From positions 1 to 64,000 of the forward strand of contig JAIQES010000005.1 in NCBI GenBank assembly GCA_020073705.1: a DNA stretch of 64,000 bases. The letters are read 5' to 3'. Positions 45,494-54,707 of this stretch are shown piece by piece; the stretch's first letter is position 1, and the number at the start of each line of letters is the position of its first letter. The position numbers and the translations under genes were made by a program. Source of the DNA: Terriglobia bacterium (GTDB lineage: Bacteria > Acidobacteriota > Terriglobia > Acidiferrales > UBA7541). The notes under the pieces were generated by a model. The model made no database searches. It was not told where the DNA came from and worked only from the letters and a program-made list of their open reading frames with translations.

Positions 45494-47083
45494 CTAGTAG
45501 GTTGCACCCTCGGGAACCCAGATGACGTCAATGCGGCGGTTATTGGTTGCACCGGCCTGACCGCTGCCGGTACGGGTCGTGACTCGCGAAGCATCGATGC
45601 CCTTCTCGCCGAGGTACTTTACCGCATTGGCGGCACGATCCCCTGCGACCTTTTCGGGCTTGCGCTCCTTCGGATCGGAATAACCGATGATCACGCTGGT
45701 GGCGCGCGGCTCATTCTGCAGGCGCAGCGCGACATCGTCGAGGATGCGCTTGCAAACGTTATCAATGCGCGTGCTCAACGGTTTGCCGAACAGGCATTCG
45801 TTGATCTTGCTCGCCTGCGGTGGCGGAGGAACGGCTTTCACCTCAACCGTCATCGAGCAATCCGCGGCACCGCCGCGGCCGTCGTCCACGCGTACGGAAA
45901 TGTTATAGGTGCCAGGCGCGAGGCCAGTGGTATCGAAATCCGCGGCGGCGCCGGAGCCCACCACTTGACCGGCGTTGGCGCGCCATGTATAGGTGAGCGG
46001 GTCGCCATCAGGATCGCTGGCGTTGGTCGTAAGATGCACGCGTTCGCCGGCGAAGACTGAACTGTGGTCCGCCGAGCAAGTAATCGTCGGCGGCTGATTC
46101 GGCTTGGGCTCGACGCGGATACCCGCGCTGCAACTCGCCGCGCCGCCATGACCGTCGTTGACCTGCGCGGTGGCGTTGTAATTTCCAGGATTTTGACCCG
46201 CGAGATCCCAGCGGGCATTCGGTCCGCTGCCGCTGATGTTCCCGCCAGTGGCCGTGTAACTGTACGTCAGCGAATCATCATCGGGGTCGGACGCATTGAC
46301 GCTGAACGTCACCACCGTGTTCGAGCCAATCGTCACCGAGGTCGGATTCACCGAACAGGCCGCCGTCGGAGGCTGGTTGATCGCCACGGGCTTATAGCCC
46401 CAGCGGATCACCAGGCCGGACGAGGCCCGTATGTCGTTCTGGTGCGTGGGAATTCCGCTGATATCAGGATTAAACTTCGTCAAGAAGTACTCCACTTGGA
46501 AAAGGCGAATCGCGAACCGGCGGTTCAGCCCTAGATCAAGACCTCCGCCCGCGGCCATGGCAAAGCCGTTCGACGATCCCGAGGTGCTGGAGGAGAGGCT
46601 CGAATAGTTGCCGTGCGCGCCGCCGAGCAGGATCTGCGCGAATGGCGTCCAGCGCGTGTTGTTTCGATACGAAATGCGCGGGCCGAACAGGTAAGAGAAT
46701 ATGTTGGCGTTTATGGCGTCCCCATCATAGTCTCCCGCGTGATACCCCCCGAAATCACCCACCAACCCAAAGTAGCGGTTGAAGTTATACGCGAAGGAGG
46801 CACTTCCGCCGTTGAAATCTGCCTGTGGCAGACCAGCCCCAGGAGCGAAATGCAAGTAGGAGTAGCCGAGAAAAAGCTCTTCGTGGGGAAAATCGCTTCC
46901 CGGCTTCACATGCGGATCCTTCGCCTTCTTGGCGGGAGCGGGATCCGGCGCGGCGGCCGAAGAAGAAGAAGAAGAAGAAGGAAGTAAGGTCTTGTTGACG
47001 TCTGTTTTGGATTGAGCAAATCCCAGAGAAAGCGCGCAGCAGCATAGGGCTAGTACGGTGCAACTTCGCAATACGACTTTCAT
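45494..47083 (-). CDS. OmpA-family outer membrane protein with two PKD-like domains
   Basis: 529 residues from ATG 47083, with GGAGG five bases upstream. A signal peptide is followed by a poly-Ser/Ala/Pro linker, an eight-stranded OmpA-like barrel (ELFLGYSYLHF onward, about 60-225) and two PKD-like Ig domains each introduced by NQPPT and containing SDPDDDSLTYSYTA or SDPDGDPLTYTW. A C-terminal OmpA peptidoglycan-binding domain (VIIGYSDPKE, DRAANAVKYLGEKGI, NNRRIDV) completes it. It should tether the outer membrane to peptidoglycan. The seven-serine run comes from a (GAA)7 microsatellite on the plus strand. It has its own terminator. Confidence 0.9.
   Translation of the reverse strand: MKVVLRSCTVLALCCCALSLGFAQSKTDVNKTLLPSSSSSSSAAAPDPAPAKKAKDPHVKPGSDFPHEELFLGYSYLHFAPGAGLPQADFNGGSASFAYNFNRYFGLVGDFGGYHAGDYDGDAINANIFSYLFGPRISYRNNTRWTPFAQILLGGAHGNYSSLSSSTSGSSNGFAMAAGGGLDLGLNRRFAIRLFQVEYFLTKFNPDISGIPTHQNDIRASSGLVIRWGYKPVAINQPPTAACSVNPTSVTIGSNTVVTFSVNASDPDDDSLTYSYTATGGNISGSGPNARWDLAGQNPGNYNATAQVNDGHGGAASCSAGIRVEPKPNQPPTITCSADHSSVFAGERVHLTTNASDPDGDPLTYTWRANAGQVVGSGAAADFDTTGLAPGTYNISVRVDDGRGGAADCSMTVEVKAVPPPPQASKINECLFGKPLSTRIDNVCKRILDDVALRLQNEPRATSVIIGYSDPKERKPEKVAGDRAANAVKYLGEKGIDASRVTTRTGSGQAGATNNRRIDVIWVPEGATY
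46959..46979. repeat. (GAA)7 trinucleotide repeat
   Basis: Seven perfect GAA units on the plus strand encode seven serines in the linker of the OmpA-like protein. Unit loss or gain would keep the frame and only change linker length. Confidence 0.9.
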
Positions 47084-47425
47084 GCAACCCTCCATTTGAA
47101 TTACTACCCCGCCAGCATACTACCTCAGATTTCCAAACTTCAAACGTATCGCATCCCGTCTATACATCCAAGATTCAGGTTAACAGCGCCCCATCTCGCA
47201 AGATCAATCGCATCATGAGTTCAAACCTCCGCCGCAAAATGTGACTCTACTCTACTCAGGGAAATACCTTAATACTCTATCAATAAGAATGACTCCATTT
47301 CTCGGAACATACCGACACCTGACACCGAGTCCCCTCGGTTCCAATCGGAAACTCAGGGCGAGCGCAATTATATAATGCGGAACCGTCCTAACGCCCTTCT
47401 TTTAATTCTTTATCCTGTCATCGTC

Positions 47426-47441
47426 GGTGATGTGCATCACA
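47426..47441. promoter_or_regulatory. CRP/FNR-type binding site candidate
   Basis: GGTGA-TGTGCA-TCACA matches the TGTGA-N6-TCACA consensus at nine of ten positions. It lies about 340 bp upstream of the OmpA-like gene and 280 bp upstream of the regulator gene. Confidence 0.4.
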
Positions 47442-47524
47442 TGCCTGAGTGAGCTATATCGCGCATGAATTCGAGAACAAACATGATCACATCCTACGAA
47501 AGTGCTTTTTCTTTTTCCCCTGAT

Positions 47525-47540
47525 TGTCAAGCGCTTGACA
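47525..47540. promoter_or_regulatory. Perfect 16-bp palindrome TGTCAAGCGCTTGACA
   Basis: Fully symmetrical sequence with TTGACA on each strand, about 180 bp before the sigma-54 activator gene. A repressor or activator dimer could bind it; no good -10 box is found at 17 bp on either side. Confidence 0.4.
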
Positions 47541-47721
47541 TGTGTATGACTTGCAGCACCTCCCAAAGTCGAAAACATATAGCCCCCCCTGAGATTTCTC
47601 CACCATCTGAATGAATCCAAGAACAGAGTTTATTGTGATCTCAGCTTGGCAGAGGCGCGCTCTACTGGTAGATTCGAGGTGAGGCGCAGCCCCCCAGGCA
47701 GGGGAGCTGCTCACAACCCGA

Positions 47722-49131
47722 ATGGCTGTTTCAACCCGTTTTGAAACGACGAAGCCTGCTGCCGATCGCATCCTGATCGTCGAGGATGAAGAAAACGCCC
47801 GCATTGGATATGAAGCGCTCCTGCGCAGGTGGGGCTACGAAGTCCTGGGCGTGGGCAGTGCTGAAGACGCTTTAGCGCGCTTTTCTGAATTTGCACCCGC
47901 GGTTTTGATTGCCGACGTGGAACTGCCTGGAATGAACGGGCTCGACCTGCTCGCCAAGCTCGGGGGGGAATTGCAGACGGTTCCAGCCATCATCATCACT
48001 GGCAAGGGCAGCGAAGAACGTGTCATTGCCGCGATCGAAGCGGGCGCATTCTGGTACATCGAGAAGCCGCTCAAGGCCGCGGTATTGCGCTCCCTGCTGG
48101 ACCGCGCATTGGGCCGCGTCCGGGATCGCCGGCAAGTAGTGGCTCTGACGCGCCAGTTGCGCGAAACTGGAAGACTGGGCGATCTGGTCGGCGGATCCAA
48201 GACCATGCAGGATGTCATGCGGATTCTCGAGCAGGTCTCGCCGTCCTCCGCGTCGGTGTTGATCACGGGCGAGACCGGTTCGGGCAAGGAAATTCTGGCG
48301 CGAACCATTCACCGGCTCTCACCCCGCGCCGATCGGCCCTTTATTGCCATCAATTGTTCGGCGATTCCCGAATCCCTGATGGAAAGTGAAATTTTCGGGC
48401 ACGAACGCGGTGCGTTTACGGGGGCGGCCGAGCGGCGGATTGGCTGTTTTGAAATGGCCGACGGCGGCACGCTGCTCCTCGATGAAATTGGCGAGATGCC
48501 GGCGCCGACGCAGGCAAAGCTGCTCCGCGTGCTGGAGGACCATAAAGTGCGCCGACTCGGCAGCAAGGTAGAAACGCCAGTGGACGTGCGTGTGCTTGCC
48601 TCAACCAATAAGGAGCCCGAGCAGGCTGTAGCAAAGGGCGAGCTGCGGCAGGATCTCTATTTCCGCCTGAACGTATTCCACATTCATTTGCCGCCGCTGC
48701 GCGAGCGCAAGGATGACATCCCGCTGCTGGTCGAGCATATGCTGCGCGATATCAACGCGAAGCATGGACGCCAGGTTCGCGGCGTGAATCCTGAAGTGCT
48801 CGAAATGTTCGCGGGCTATTCGTGGCCGGGAAATGTGCGCGAGTTGCGCAATGTGCTCGAGCGCGCGGCCATCGTCACCGACCGCGATTTGATTGGCCGC
48901 GCACATCTGCCTGCGGATTTCGGGCACGCTCCCGCCGCGACTGCCTCCGATCTCGCTTCGCTCCGTTTCCCCCCGGGCACTACGGTGGAGGCCGTCGAGC
49001 GCGAGCTCATTCAGCAGACGCTGGCCTCGACAAGCAACAAAACGCGCGCGGCGGAGCTACTGGGCATCAGTCTGAAAACTCTGCACAACAAATTGAAAGA
49101 GTACGAGGCCGCGAAACCTCCCTCGCAGTGA
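47722..49131 (+). CDS. Sigma-54-dependent response regulator
   Basis: 469 residues. Receiver domain (about 15-130, acidic EDE at 21-23, Asp65 in IADVELPG, Lys in YIEKPL), AAA+ domain with GETGSGKE, the GAFTGA sigma-54 loop and LLLDEIGEMP, and a C-terminal Fis-type helix-turn-helix (NKTRAAELLGISLKTLHNKL). It should activate RpoN promoters. The sensor kinase gene begins 14 bp downstream, making these a cognate pair. ATG 47722 is assumed, with AGGGGAG rather far upstream. Confidence 0.93.
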   Translation: MAVSTRFETTKPAADRILIVEDEENARIGYEALLRRWGYEVLGVGSAEDALARFSEFAPAVLIADVELPGMNGLDLLAKLGGELQTVPAIIITGKGSEERVIAAIEAGAFWYIEKPLKAAVLRSLLDRALGRVRDRRQVVALTRQLRETGRLGDLVGGSKTMQDVMRILEQVSPSSASVLITGETGSGKEILARTIHRLSPRADRPFIAINCSAIPESLMESEIFGHERGAFTGAAERRIGCFEMADGGTLLLDEIGEMPAPTQAKLLRVLEDHKVRRLGSKVETPVDVRVLASTNKEPEQAVAKGELRQDLYFRLNVFHIHLPPLRERKDDIPLLVEHMLRDINAKHGRQVRGVNPEVLEMFAGYSWPGNVRELRNVLERAAIVTDRDLIGRAHLPADFGHAPAATASDLASLRFPPGTTVEAVERELIQQTLASTSNKTRAAELLGISLKTLHNKLKEYEAAKPPSQ

Positions 49132-49145
49132 GGCGCGGGGCAACC

Positions 49146-51062
49146 ATGCAACTCCGGCTAAAAACCAAGATCACACTAACCACGGCGCTGCTGGTGCTGG
49201 CCGTCGTGGGAGTGAACTCCACACTGTACGTCATTACCCTCACGCGGCAGGTGGTTCGCCAGGCGGACAATCGCGCCCTGCAGGTTTCTCGCCGGATTTT
49301 CTTTCAGGCACAAAATGCCTTGGCTAGCGCGGCCAAGGCGGGCGAGACGCCGGCTTCCGACAGCCCCCAGGATATGCGCGAGTTCGTGCGGAAGGCGCTC
49401 GACGAAAGTGCGGCACTGAATTTGGCGATCGCGTCCGAGACGAGCTTTAACTCCACGGTGGATGAAGTCAGCATCACAGACACGGATGGAATCGCCCTCG
49501 TCTCAAGTGTTCCCTCACTGCTCGAACACCATCCGCAACCGAGGACGAACCTTGCAGAACTGGTTTCAGCCAACTTTCGAGGCCAGATTCGCGTGATTTA
49601 CGGACCACGGCGCGAATACGAGGTTTCCTACCCGTTCAAAATGGGGCCCCCGGGAAAGATGGTTCCGTTCGGAGACATTCGCGTCGCTGTGGATACAGGG
49701 TTGCTGCGCAGCGATATTAATCCTGCCATACGGTCGGCGGCATTGCTCGCTCTGGCTTCGGTGGCGTTCTCAGGATTGTTGGCCGCGCTGGTCAGCGGTG
49801 CGTCCCTCGCTCCGTTGAAACGCATTACCACGCAGTTGGATCGTATCTCCAAAGGTGAATTCGACCAGAAACCGCTTGAGAGCGGAGATGAATTTGGCCA
49901 GGTCAGCACGAAAATCAGCCAGATTGGCATGCAACTCGGTGGCGTTCGGGAGATATTCAGCACTCTGCGTGAGAACCTGGATCAGGTCCTCGGCGGGCTC
50001 GACGATGGCTTGTTGTTGTTCTCTCTCGACGGCCGGGCCGTCATGGTGAGCCCTGCGGCTGAACGTTTCCTGTCAACGCCGTCAGACCATCTCTTGGGGC
50101 GCCGCGCGGAGGATATTTTTCCGCCCGATCATCCTGTCAGGGAAGCCATCAAATTGCACGACGGTGAGTTCGAGCCGGTCGCATCTGCGGAGGTCGTTCT
50201 GGCCGGTCCGGATTCGCCGGCGCGGCGTGTTGGAGTCAGTGTACAGGTCATCACAAAGGGAGATACGCGGATGGGCGCGTTGGTGACGTTCAAGGACCTG
50301 GAATCACGCGAGCGCATCAGCACGCAGTTGCAGGTTTCAGAGCGCATGGCCCAGCTCGGGCACATTACCGCGGGCGTGGCGCATGAAGTGAAGAATCCGC
50401 TGAACTCCATGCGGCTGTGGCTGGAAAATTTGAAAATGAGTTTGCCCGAAGGCGATGACCTGCCGCGTCAGGCCGTTCGAGTTCTGGACAACGAGATTGA
50501 CCGCCTTGACACCGTGGTGAAACGCTTTCTCGATTTCACGCGTCCTCCAGAAATGCACCAGGAAGAAACGAATCTCAAGGATCTGCTCGAAGAAGTACTC
50601 GGAGTGGAGCGGCCGCAGATGGACCAGGCGAATGTCAAAGTGGAAGCCCGCTTAGCCACTGATGTTCCGCCCGTGCTGGTGGACCGGCAACTATTGAAGC
50701 AGGCGCTGATGAACCTGCTTCTGAACGCCGTTGAGGCCATGCCCGGAGGCGGCCAGCTAACCGTCTCGCTCGAACGCCGCGGCGAGATGGCCGGTATCGA
50801 GATCGAAGACACCGGCACGGGCATCGCTCCCGAACACCTGATGAGAATCTTTCAACTGTTCTTCACGACGAGGCCCGGAGGCAGCGGGATTGGACTCGCC
50901 AGCACCTTCCGAACTGTGCAATTGCACAATGGTTCGATAGACTTCAAATCTGAAGTTGGGCGCGGCACGACGTTTCGAATCGAGTTGCCGCTGGCCCGTC
51001 AAACGGAGCCTGCGCTGTCCCGCCCGCACGATCCAGGCGCGGCAGTTGCGCGGAGCACATAA
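49146..51062 (+). CDS. Membrane sensor histidine kinase, partner of the upstream regulator
   Basis: 638 residues. Helix 1 (about 10-30), a periplasmic sensor region (about 35-190), helix 2 (about 195-220), HAMP (about 215-270), PAS (about 280-395), HisKA with His413 in AGVAHEVKNPLNSM, and HATPase with NLLLNAVEAM, EDTGTGIAPEHL and GGSGIGLAS. NtrB-like kinases of this kind commonly drive sigma-54 activators, which fits its neighbour. The signal is unknown. ATG 49146 is the start; the open frame reaching back to 48822 overlaps the regulator and is not real. The lipoprotein gene begins directly at the stop. Confidence 0.93.
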   Translation: MQLRLKTKITLTTALLVLAVVGVNSTLYVITLTRQVVRQADNRALQVSRRIFFQAQNALASAAKAGETPASDSPQDMREFVRKALDESAALNLAIASETSFNSTVDEVSITDTDGIALVSSVPSLLEHHPQPRTNLAELVSANFRGQIRVIYGPRREYEVSYPFKMGPPGKMVPFGDIRVAVDTGLLRSDINPAIRSAALLALASVAFSGLLAALVSGASLAPLKRITTQLDRISKGEFDQKPLESGDEFGQVSTKISQIGMQLGGVREIFSTLRENLDQVLGGLDDGLLLFSLDGRAVMVSPAAERFLSTPSDHLLGRRAEDIFPPDHPVREAIKLHDGEFEPVASAEVVLAGPDSPARRVGVSVQVITKGDTRMGALVTFKDLESRERISTQLQVSERMAQLGHITAGVAHEVKNPLNSMRLWLENLKMSLPEGDDLPRQAVRVLDNEIDRLDTVVKRFLDFTRPPEMHQEETNLKDLLEEVLGVERPQMDQANVKVEARLATDVPPVLVDRQLLKQALMNLLLNAVEAMPGGGQLTVSLERRGEMAGIEIEDTGTGIAPEHLMRIFQLFFTTRPGGSGIGLASTFRTVQLHNGSIDFKSEVGRGTTFRIELPLARQTEPALSRPHDPGAAVARST

Positions 51063-51617
51063 ATGCGACAACGCAAACTCCTCATGCTACTGTGCGCCGC
51101 CGCCCTTGCATCGGCCGGTTGTGGCAGCAGGCATATTGTGCGTGCAGCTCCTCCTTCGGTGAGCACCCCGCCCCCGGAGGAAACGCCGCCGGCCCCGCCG
51201 CCGCCCGCGCCCGTGCCGGCGGAAACCAAGACGGAAGAACCACCGCCGGAAGTTCCGCCCCCCGCACCTCCGCCAGCACCTGTCAGGCGTCCCGCGCCGC
51301 GACCGCGCCCGGAGCAGCCCGAAACTTCCGAACCGGCGCCCCCGAAACCGGCGCCGCCGCAGATTTCGCCCCAACTCTCCGCCAAGGACCTCGACGCGGC
51401 GAAGAACAATGCGGCTTCGAACATCACCACAGCCGAAAAGAACGTGCAGCTTGCAAACGGCAGGCAGCTCAATGCCGCTCAGAAAGACCTCGTCGCGAAG
51501 ATCAACGGCTTCCTCGGCCAGGCCCACGAAGCGATTCGCGCCGACGACTGGGTTCGCGCGCAGAATCTGGCGGAGAAAGCACGCATTCTTTCCGTCGAGC
51601 TCGTGAAATCGTTTTAA
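51063..51617 (+). CDS. Proline-rich lipoprotein coupled to the sensor kinase
   Basis: 184 residues. A lipoprotein signal ends in the lipobox ASAGC, so Cys20 should be lipidated. A long Pro/Glu/Ala-rich stretch (about 30-105) can span the periplasm, followed by an alpha-helical domain (QLSAKDLDAAKNNAASNITT onward). The ATG follows the kinase stop with no gap, so expression is coupled. A role as a periplasmic accessory of the kinase, or as an envelope spacer, is inferred from position. No homologue is recognised. Confidence 0.75.
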   Translation: MRQRKLLMLLCAAALASAGCGSRHIVRAAPPSVSTPPPEETPPAPPPPAPVPAETKTEEPPPEVPPPAPPPAPVRRPAPRPRPEQPETSEPAPPKPAPPQISPQLSAKDLDAAKNNAASNITTAEKNVQLANGRQLNAAQKDLVAKINGFLGQAHEAIRADDWVRAQNLAEKARILSVELVKSF

Positions 51618-51669
51618 CGCAACAGTCCCCTCCACTCCCTCTCCCCGCGTTTGCTGATAAGATAATTAT

Positions 51670-52815
51670 ATGAATACGTATGACGTCGTCATCGTGGGCG
51701 GCGGTATCATCGGCGGCTCGATTGCCTTTGAGCTGTCCCGGCGGAATCTTCGCGTTGCCGTGCTCGACCGCCAGGAACTCATGCACGAAGCGTCGTGGGC
51801 GGCGGCCGGCATGCTTTCGCCAGCCCCGGACTGCCCTGCCGCGATTCCGCTTGTGCCGCTCGGCCGCGCCAGTCTGGCCCTCTATCCACAGTTCGTCGCT
51901 TCCATTGAAGAATCCTCGAATATGCGCACCGGCTACCGCACAGACGGCACGCTCGAAGTTCTGTTCCACGGCGATGCCGGACGTGAACTCAGCACGCTGG
52001 TCGCACTCCATCATGGGCTGGGCCTCGCGTGTGAGCCGCTTCGGTTGGAAGAAGCAGGGGAGATGGAGCCTGCGCTTGGACGCGATGCGCGCGCTGCCGC
52101 GCTGCTCCCGGACGAAGCTTCCGTGGACAGCCGCGATCTGGGTGCCGCGCTGCTCGCCGCCTCAAAAACCGCTGGCGTGACGCTGTGCCCGGGAGTGGAA
52201 GTAATTTCGCTCGTCAAGGATGGGAAACGGTGCGCAGGCGTGAAGACCGCAGACGGCGGCGCATTTTCCGCGGGACAAATCGTGATGGCCGCGGGCTGTT
52301 GGACATCCCGTCTTCCCGAGGCCGCGCCGTACGCGCCGACGCGCCCCGTACGCGGCCAGATGGCCGCTCTGCGGCACACGGGCAAACCTATCCGCCGCGT
52401 CCTGCGCTCGGAGCGTGGCTACATCGTGCCGCGCGACCACGCCAGCCCGCAAAAGCTGGTTGTGGGAAGTACGCTCGAAAACACCGGCTATGCAAAGTGC
52501 GTTACTTCGGGGGGGCTCGAACAAATTTTCCGTGCCGTAAATGAGTTGGCGCCCGAACTTGCCAGCGCAGAAATTCTGGAAACATGGTCCGGCCTGCGCC
52601 CTGGCACGCCTGACCAGTTGCCCATTCTCGGACCGACCGGCATGGAGGGACTGGTGATGGCGACTGGCCATTACCGCAACGGCATTCTGCTCGCGCCGAT
52701 TACAGCAAAGCTCATCACCGAGTGGATCACCGAACGCAGAACATCATTGAACTGGGAAGATTTTAGTCCTTTGCGATTCGCGAGTGGGAACGCCGAGCGC
52801 TCCGCGACAGGGTAA
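51670..52815 (+). CDS. thiO: Glycine oxidase
   Basis: 381 residues of the DAO/ThiO flavoenzyme family. An FAD dinucleotide motif VIVGGGIIGGSIAFEL at the N-terminus, EASWAAAGMLSP, the C-terminal WSGLRPGTPDQLPILGPT and GHYRNGILLAPITAKLI match ThiO, which oxidises glycine to the iminoacetate used for the thiazole of thiamine. No other thi genes are nearby. The last 22 codons lie in a segment duplicated at 54575-54685. Start ATG 51670. Confidence 0.9.
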   Translation: MNTYDVVIVGGGIIGGSIAFELSRRNLRVAVLDRQELMHEASWAAAGMLSPAPDCPAAIPLVPLGRASLALYPQFVASIEESSNMRTGYRTDGTLEVLFHGDAGRELSTLVALHHGLGLACEPLRLEEAGEMEPALGRDARAAALLPDEASVDSRDLGAALLAASKTAGVTLCPGVEVISLVKDGKRCAGVKTADGGAFSAGQIVMAAGCWTSRLPEAAPYAPTRPVRGQMAALRHTGKPIRRVLRSERGYIVPRDHASPQKLVVGSTLENTGYAKCVTSGGLEQIFRAVNELAPELASAEILETWSGLRPGTPDQLPILGPTGMEGLVMATGHYRNGILLAPITAKLITEWITERRTSLNWEDFSPLRFASGNAERSATG

Positions 52816-52856
52816 TAGCCAACCCTGACCAAACCCATGGCAGCATGAATCTCCGG
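52745..52856. repeat. Direct repeat, copy 1 (3' end of thiO)
   Basis: 112 bp covering the last 22 codons of thiO plus about 40 bp downstream. A copy with roughly 90% identity lies at 54575-54685 in the same orientation. The two bracket the LeuA-family gene. Confidence 0.85.
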
Positions 52857-53068
52857 CGGGACGCAACGGGAGGACCAGTCTAAGAGGGATCTGTGAGCAA
52901 TCGGCCATCTTGGGACTTCAGTATTGTTCCGCAGCCGCCAGACGGTTCTGCATGCAAAACGGGGTGGGTCGTCTTGAATGCGGAGGCAGTTGGAAGATCA
53001 AAACGGAAATCCTGGCTTGATGCATAATGCTTGCTGCGGGTCTGCGGAGCGCGCCAGGAGAGGGTAGA

Positions 53069-54580
53069 GTGGAAACCATGGAAGTGATGGATACGACGCT
53101 GCGGGATGGAGAGCAGACACCCGGCGTCAATTTTACGCCGGACGAGAAGTTGATCATCGCCGAGGCTTTGCTGCGATCCGGAGTGGACGCCATTGAGATT
53201 GCCTCGGCCAGAATCTCGGATGGCGAAGCGCAGGCTGTGCAGCGCATCACGGAGTGGGCGCGTTCCCATGGCCTGGTGGATCGAATCGAGATCCTGGGCT
53301 TCGTGGACGGAACCAGATCCGTGGATTGGATCGTGCAAAACGGCGGCCGAGTGCTGAACTTGCTTGCCAAAGGCTCGGAACACCATTGCCGGGTGCAACT
53401 GAAAAAATCCCCGGATGAGCATTTCCAGGACATCGCCCGCACAGTCTGTTACGCGGACCAATGCGGCCTGAGCGTCAACGTGTACCCGGAAGACTGGTCC
53501 CAAGGCATGCGCGACTCCCAAGAGTACGTCATGGCGCTGGCCGGCTGCCTTTGCGAGCTGCCGGTGAAGCGCATCATGCTCGCGGATACGCTGGGGGTGC
53601 TGGCTCCCGAGGAGGCCGAAGCGTATGTCCGGTTGATGACCAGCCGCTTCACCATACCGTTCGATTTCCATGGCCACGACGACTACGGGCTGGCCGTATC
53701 GAACTCCCTGGCCGCGCTGCGCGCCGGCGCCGGGCGCGTCCACGTAACCATGAACGGACTCGGCGAGCGGGCCGGGAATACCAACCTCACCACACTGGTC
53801 GTGGCTGCGCGAGACCTGTACGGCATCACCTGCAAGGTGGATGAGCGGGCTCTGGGAATGCTCAGCGATCTGGTTGCGGGCATCAGCGGCGTGGAACCGG
53901 CCGCCAACGCTCCGGTGATCGGCCGCCTAAGCGCGATCCAGGGATGCGGTGTGCACGCGGATGGCGACAAGAAGGGCAACCTCTACCAGAACAAGCTGGA
54001 TCCCGCGCGCTTTGGGCTCACGCGCAGTTACGACTTGGGCAAAACCGCGGGGCTGGCGTCCATCGAGCAAAATTGTCAAGAGCTGGGCATCGAGATCAGC
54101 CCGGAGCAGCAGCGGGCCCTGCTGGCCAAGGTGAAGGAGCTGGGCGACCAGAAGGTGGCCGTGACACAGGCAGACATCATTCTTCTGCTCAACGACATTC
54201 TTAGCGCCAAGGGGAATGTCCTGAAACTGGTGGATTACGAGTTTGCGGTGCGGAAAGGAACGTCGCCCGCGGCCACGCTACAATTACGCCGCAACGAGGA
54301 ACAATTCGTGGCTCACGGCGTGGGCGACGGACAGTATGACGCTTTTATCAACGCTTTGCGCAGCGTTTGGCCTGAAATGCCTGAGCTGGTGGACTACCGC
54401 ATCGGAATTTCGCGCAAGGGCACCAGCGAAGCTCTGACAGAGGCGACCATCACCTGGCGCAGCGAAGGCAAACTCTTCTCGACTCGCGCCGTGGATTCCG
54501 ATCAGCTTGTTGCGGCAATGAACGCGACGATGCGCATGCTGAACTATGTGGAGCTCAAGCGAGAGCTCGGCAAACATTGA
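53069..54580 (+). CDS. 2-isopropylmalate synthase / citramalate synthase family enzyme
   Basis: 503 residues. The N-terminal HMGL-like TIM barrel begins with DTTLRDGEQTPGV, has the metal HxH in FDFHGHDDYGL and NGLGERAGNTNLTT, and is followed by a C-terminal LeuA regulatory-type domain (about 395-500). Such enzymes condense acetyl-CoA with a 2-oxoacid in leucine or isoleucine synthesis; 2-isopropylmalate, citramalate and related activities cannot be separated by eye. GTG 53069 has AGGAG eight bases upstream; ATG 53078 is the alternative. Its stop codon is formed by the first bases of repeat copy 2, suggesting that the gene arrived or was rearranged by recombination. Confidence 0.85.
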   Translation: METMEVMDTTLRDGEQTPGVNFTPDEKLIIAEALLRSGVDAIEIASARISDGEAQAVQRITEWARSHGLVDRIEILGFVDGTRSVDWIVQNGGRVLNLLAKGSEHHCRVQLKKSPDEHFQDIARTVCYADQCGLSVNVYPEDWSQGMRDSQEYVMALAGCLCELPVKRIMLADTLGVLAPEEAEAYVRLMTSRFTIPFDFHGHDDYGLAVSNSLAALRAGAGRVHVTMNGLGERAGNTNLTTLVVAARDLYGITCKVDERALGMLSDLVAGISGVEPAANAPVIGRLSAIQGCGVHADGDKKGNLYQNKLDPARFGLTRSYDLGKTAGLASIEQNCQELGIEISPEQQRALLAKVKELGDQKVAVTQADIILLLNDILSAKGNVLKLVDYEFAVRKGTSPAATLQLRRNEEQFVAHGVGDGQYDAFINALRSVWPEMPELVDYRIGISRKGTSEALTEATITWRSEGKLFSTRAVDSDQLVAAMNATMRMLNYVELKRELGKH

Positions 54581-54685
54581 ACTGGAAAGATTTTAGTCCA
54601 TTGCGATTCGCGCGTGGGAACGCCGACCGCTTCGCGGCAGGTAATAGCAAACCCTGACCAAACCCAGCGCAGCACGAATCTCCGG
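54575..54685. repeat. Direct repeat, copy 2 (thiO tail remnant)
   Basis: 111 bp, about 90% identical to 52745-52856 with one single-base gap. In the thiO frame it still encodes NWKDFSPLRFARGNADRFAAG, close to the thiO C-terminus, so it is a diverged remnant rather than random similarity. Confidence 0.85.
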
Positions 54686-54707
54686 CTCGATATGCCGGAA
54701 CGATGCT

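Larger units (their letters stand above)
47084..47721. other. 638-bp divergent intergenic region with regulatory palindromes
   Basis: Between the OmpA-like gene (minus) and a sigma-54 activator gene (plus). It is AT-rich in its centre, includes a TATAAT at 47371-47376 without a good -35, a CRP-like site at 47426-47441 and a perfect palindrome at 47525-47540. No coding frame with a ribosome-binding site was found. Confidence 0.5.

Noticed and set aside
47371-47376. TATAAT box in the large intergenic region
   Set aside because: No acceptable -35 hexamer at 16-18 bp on either strand, so it was not listed as a promoter.
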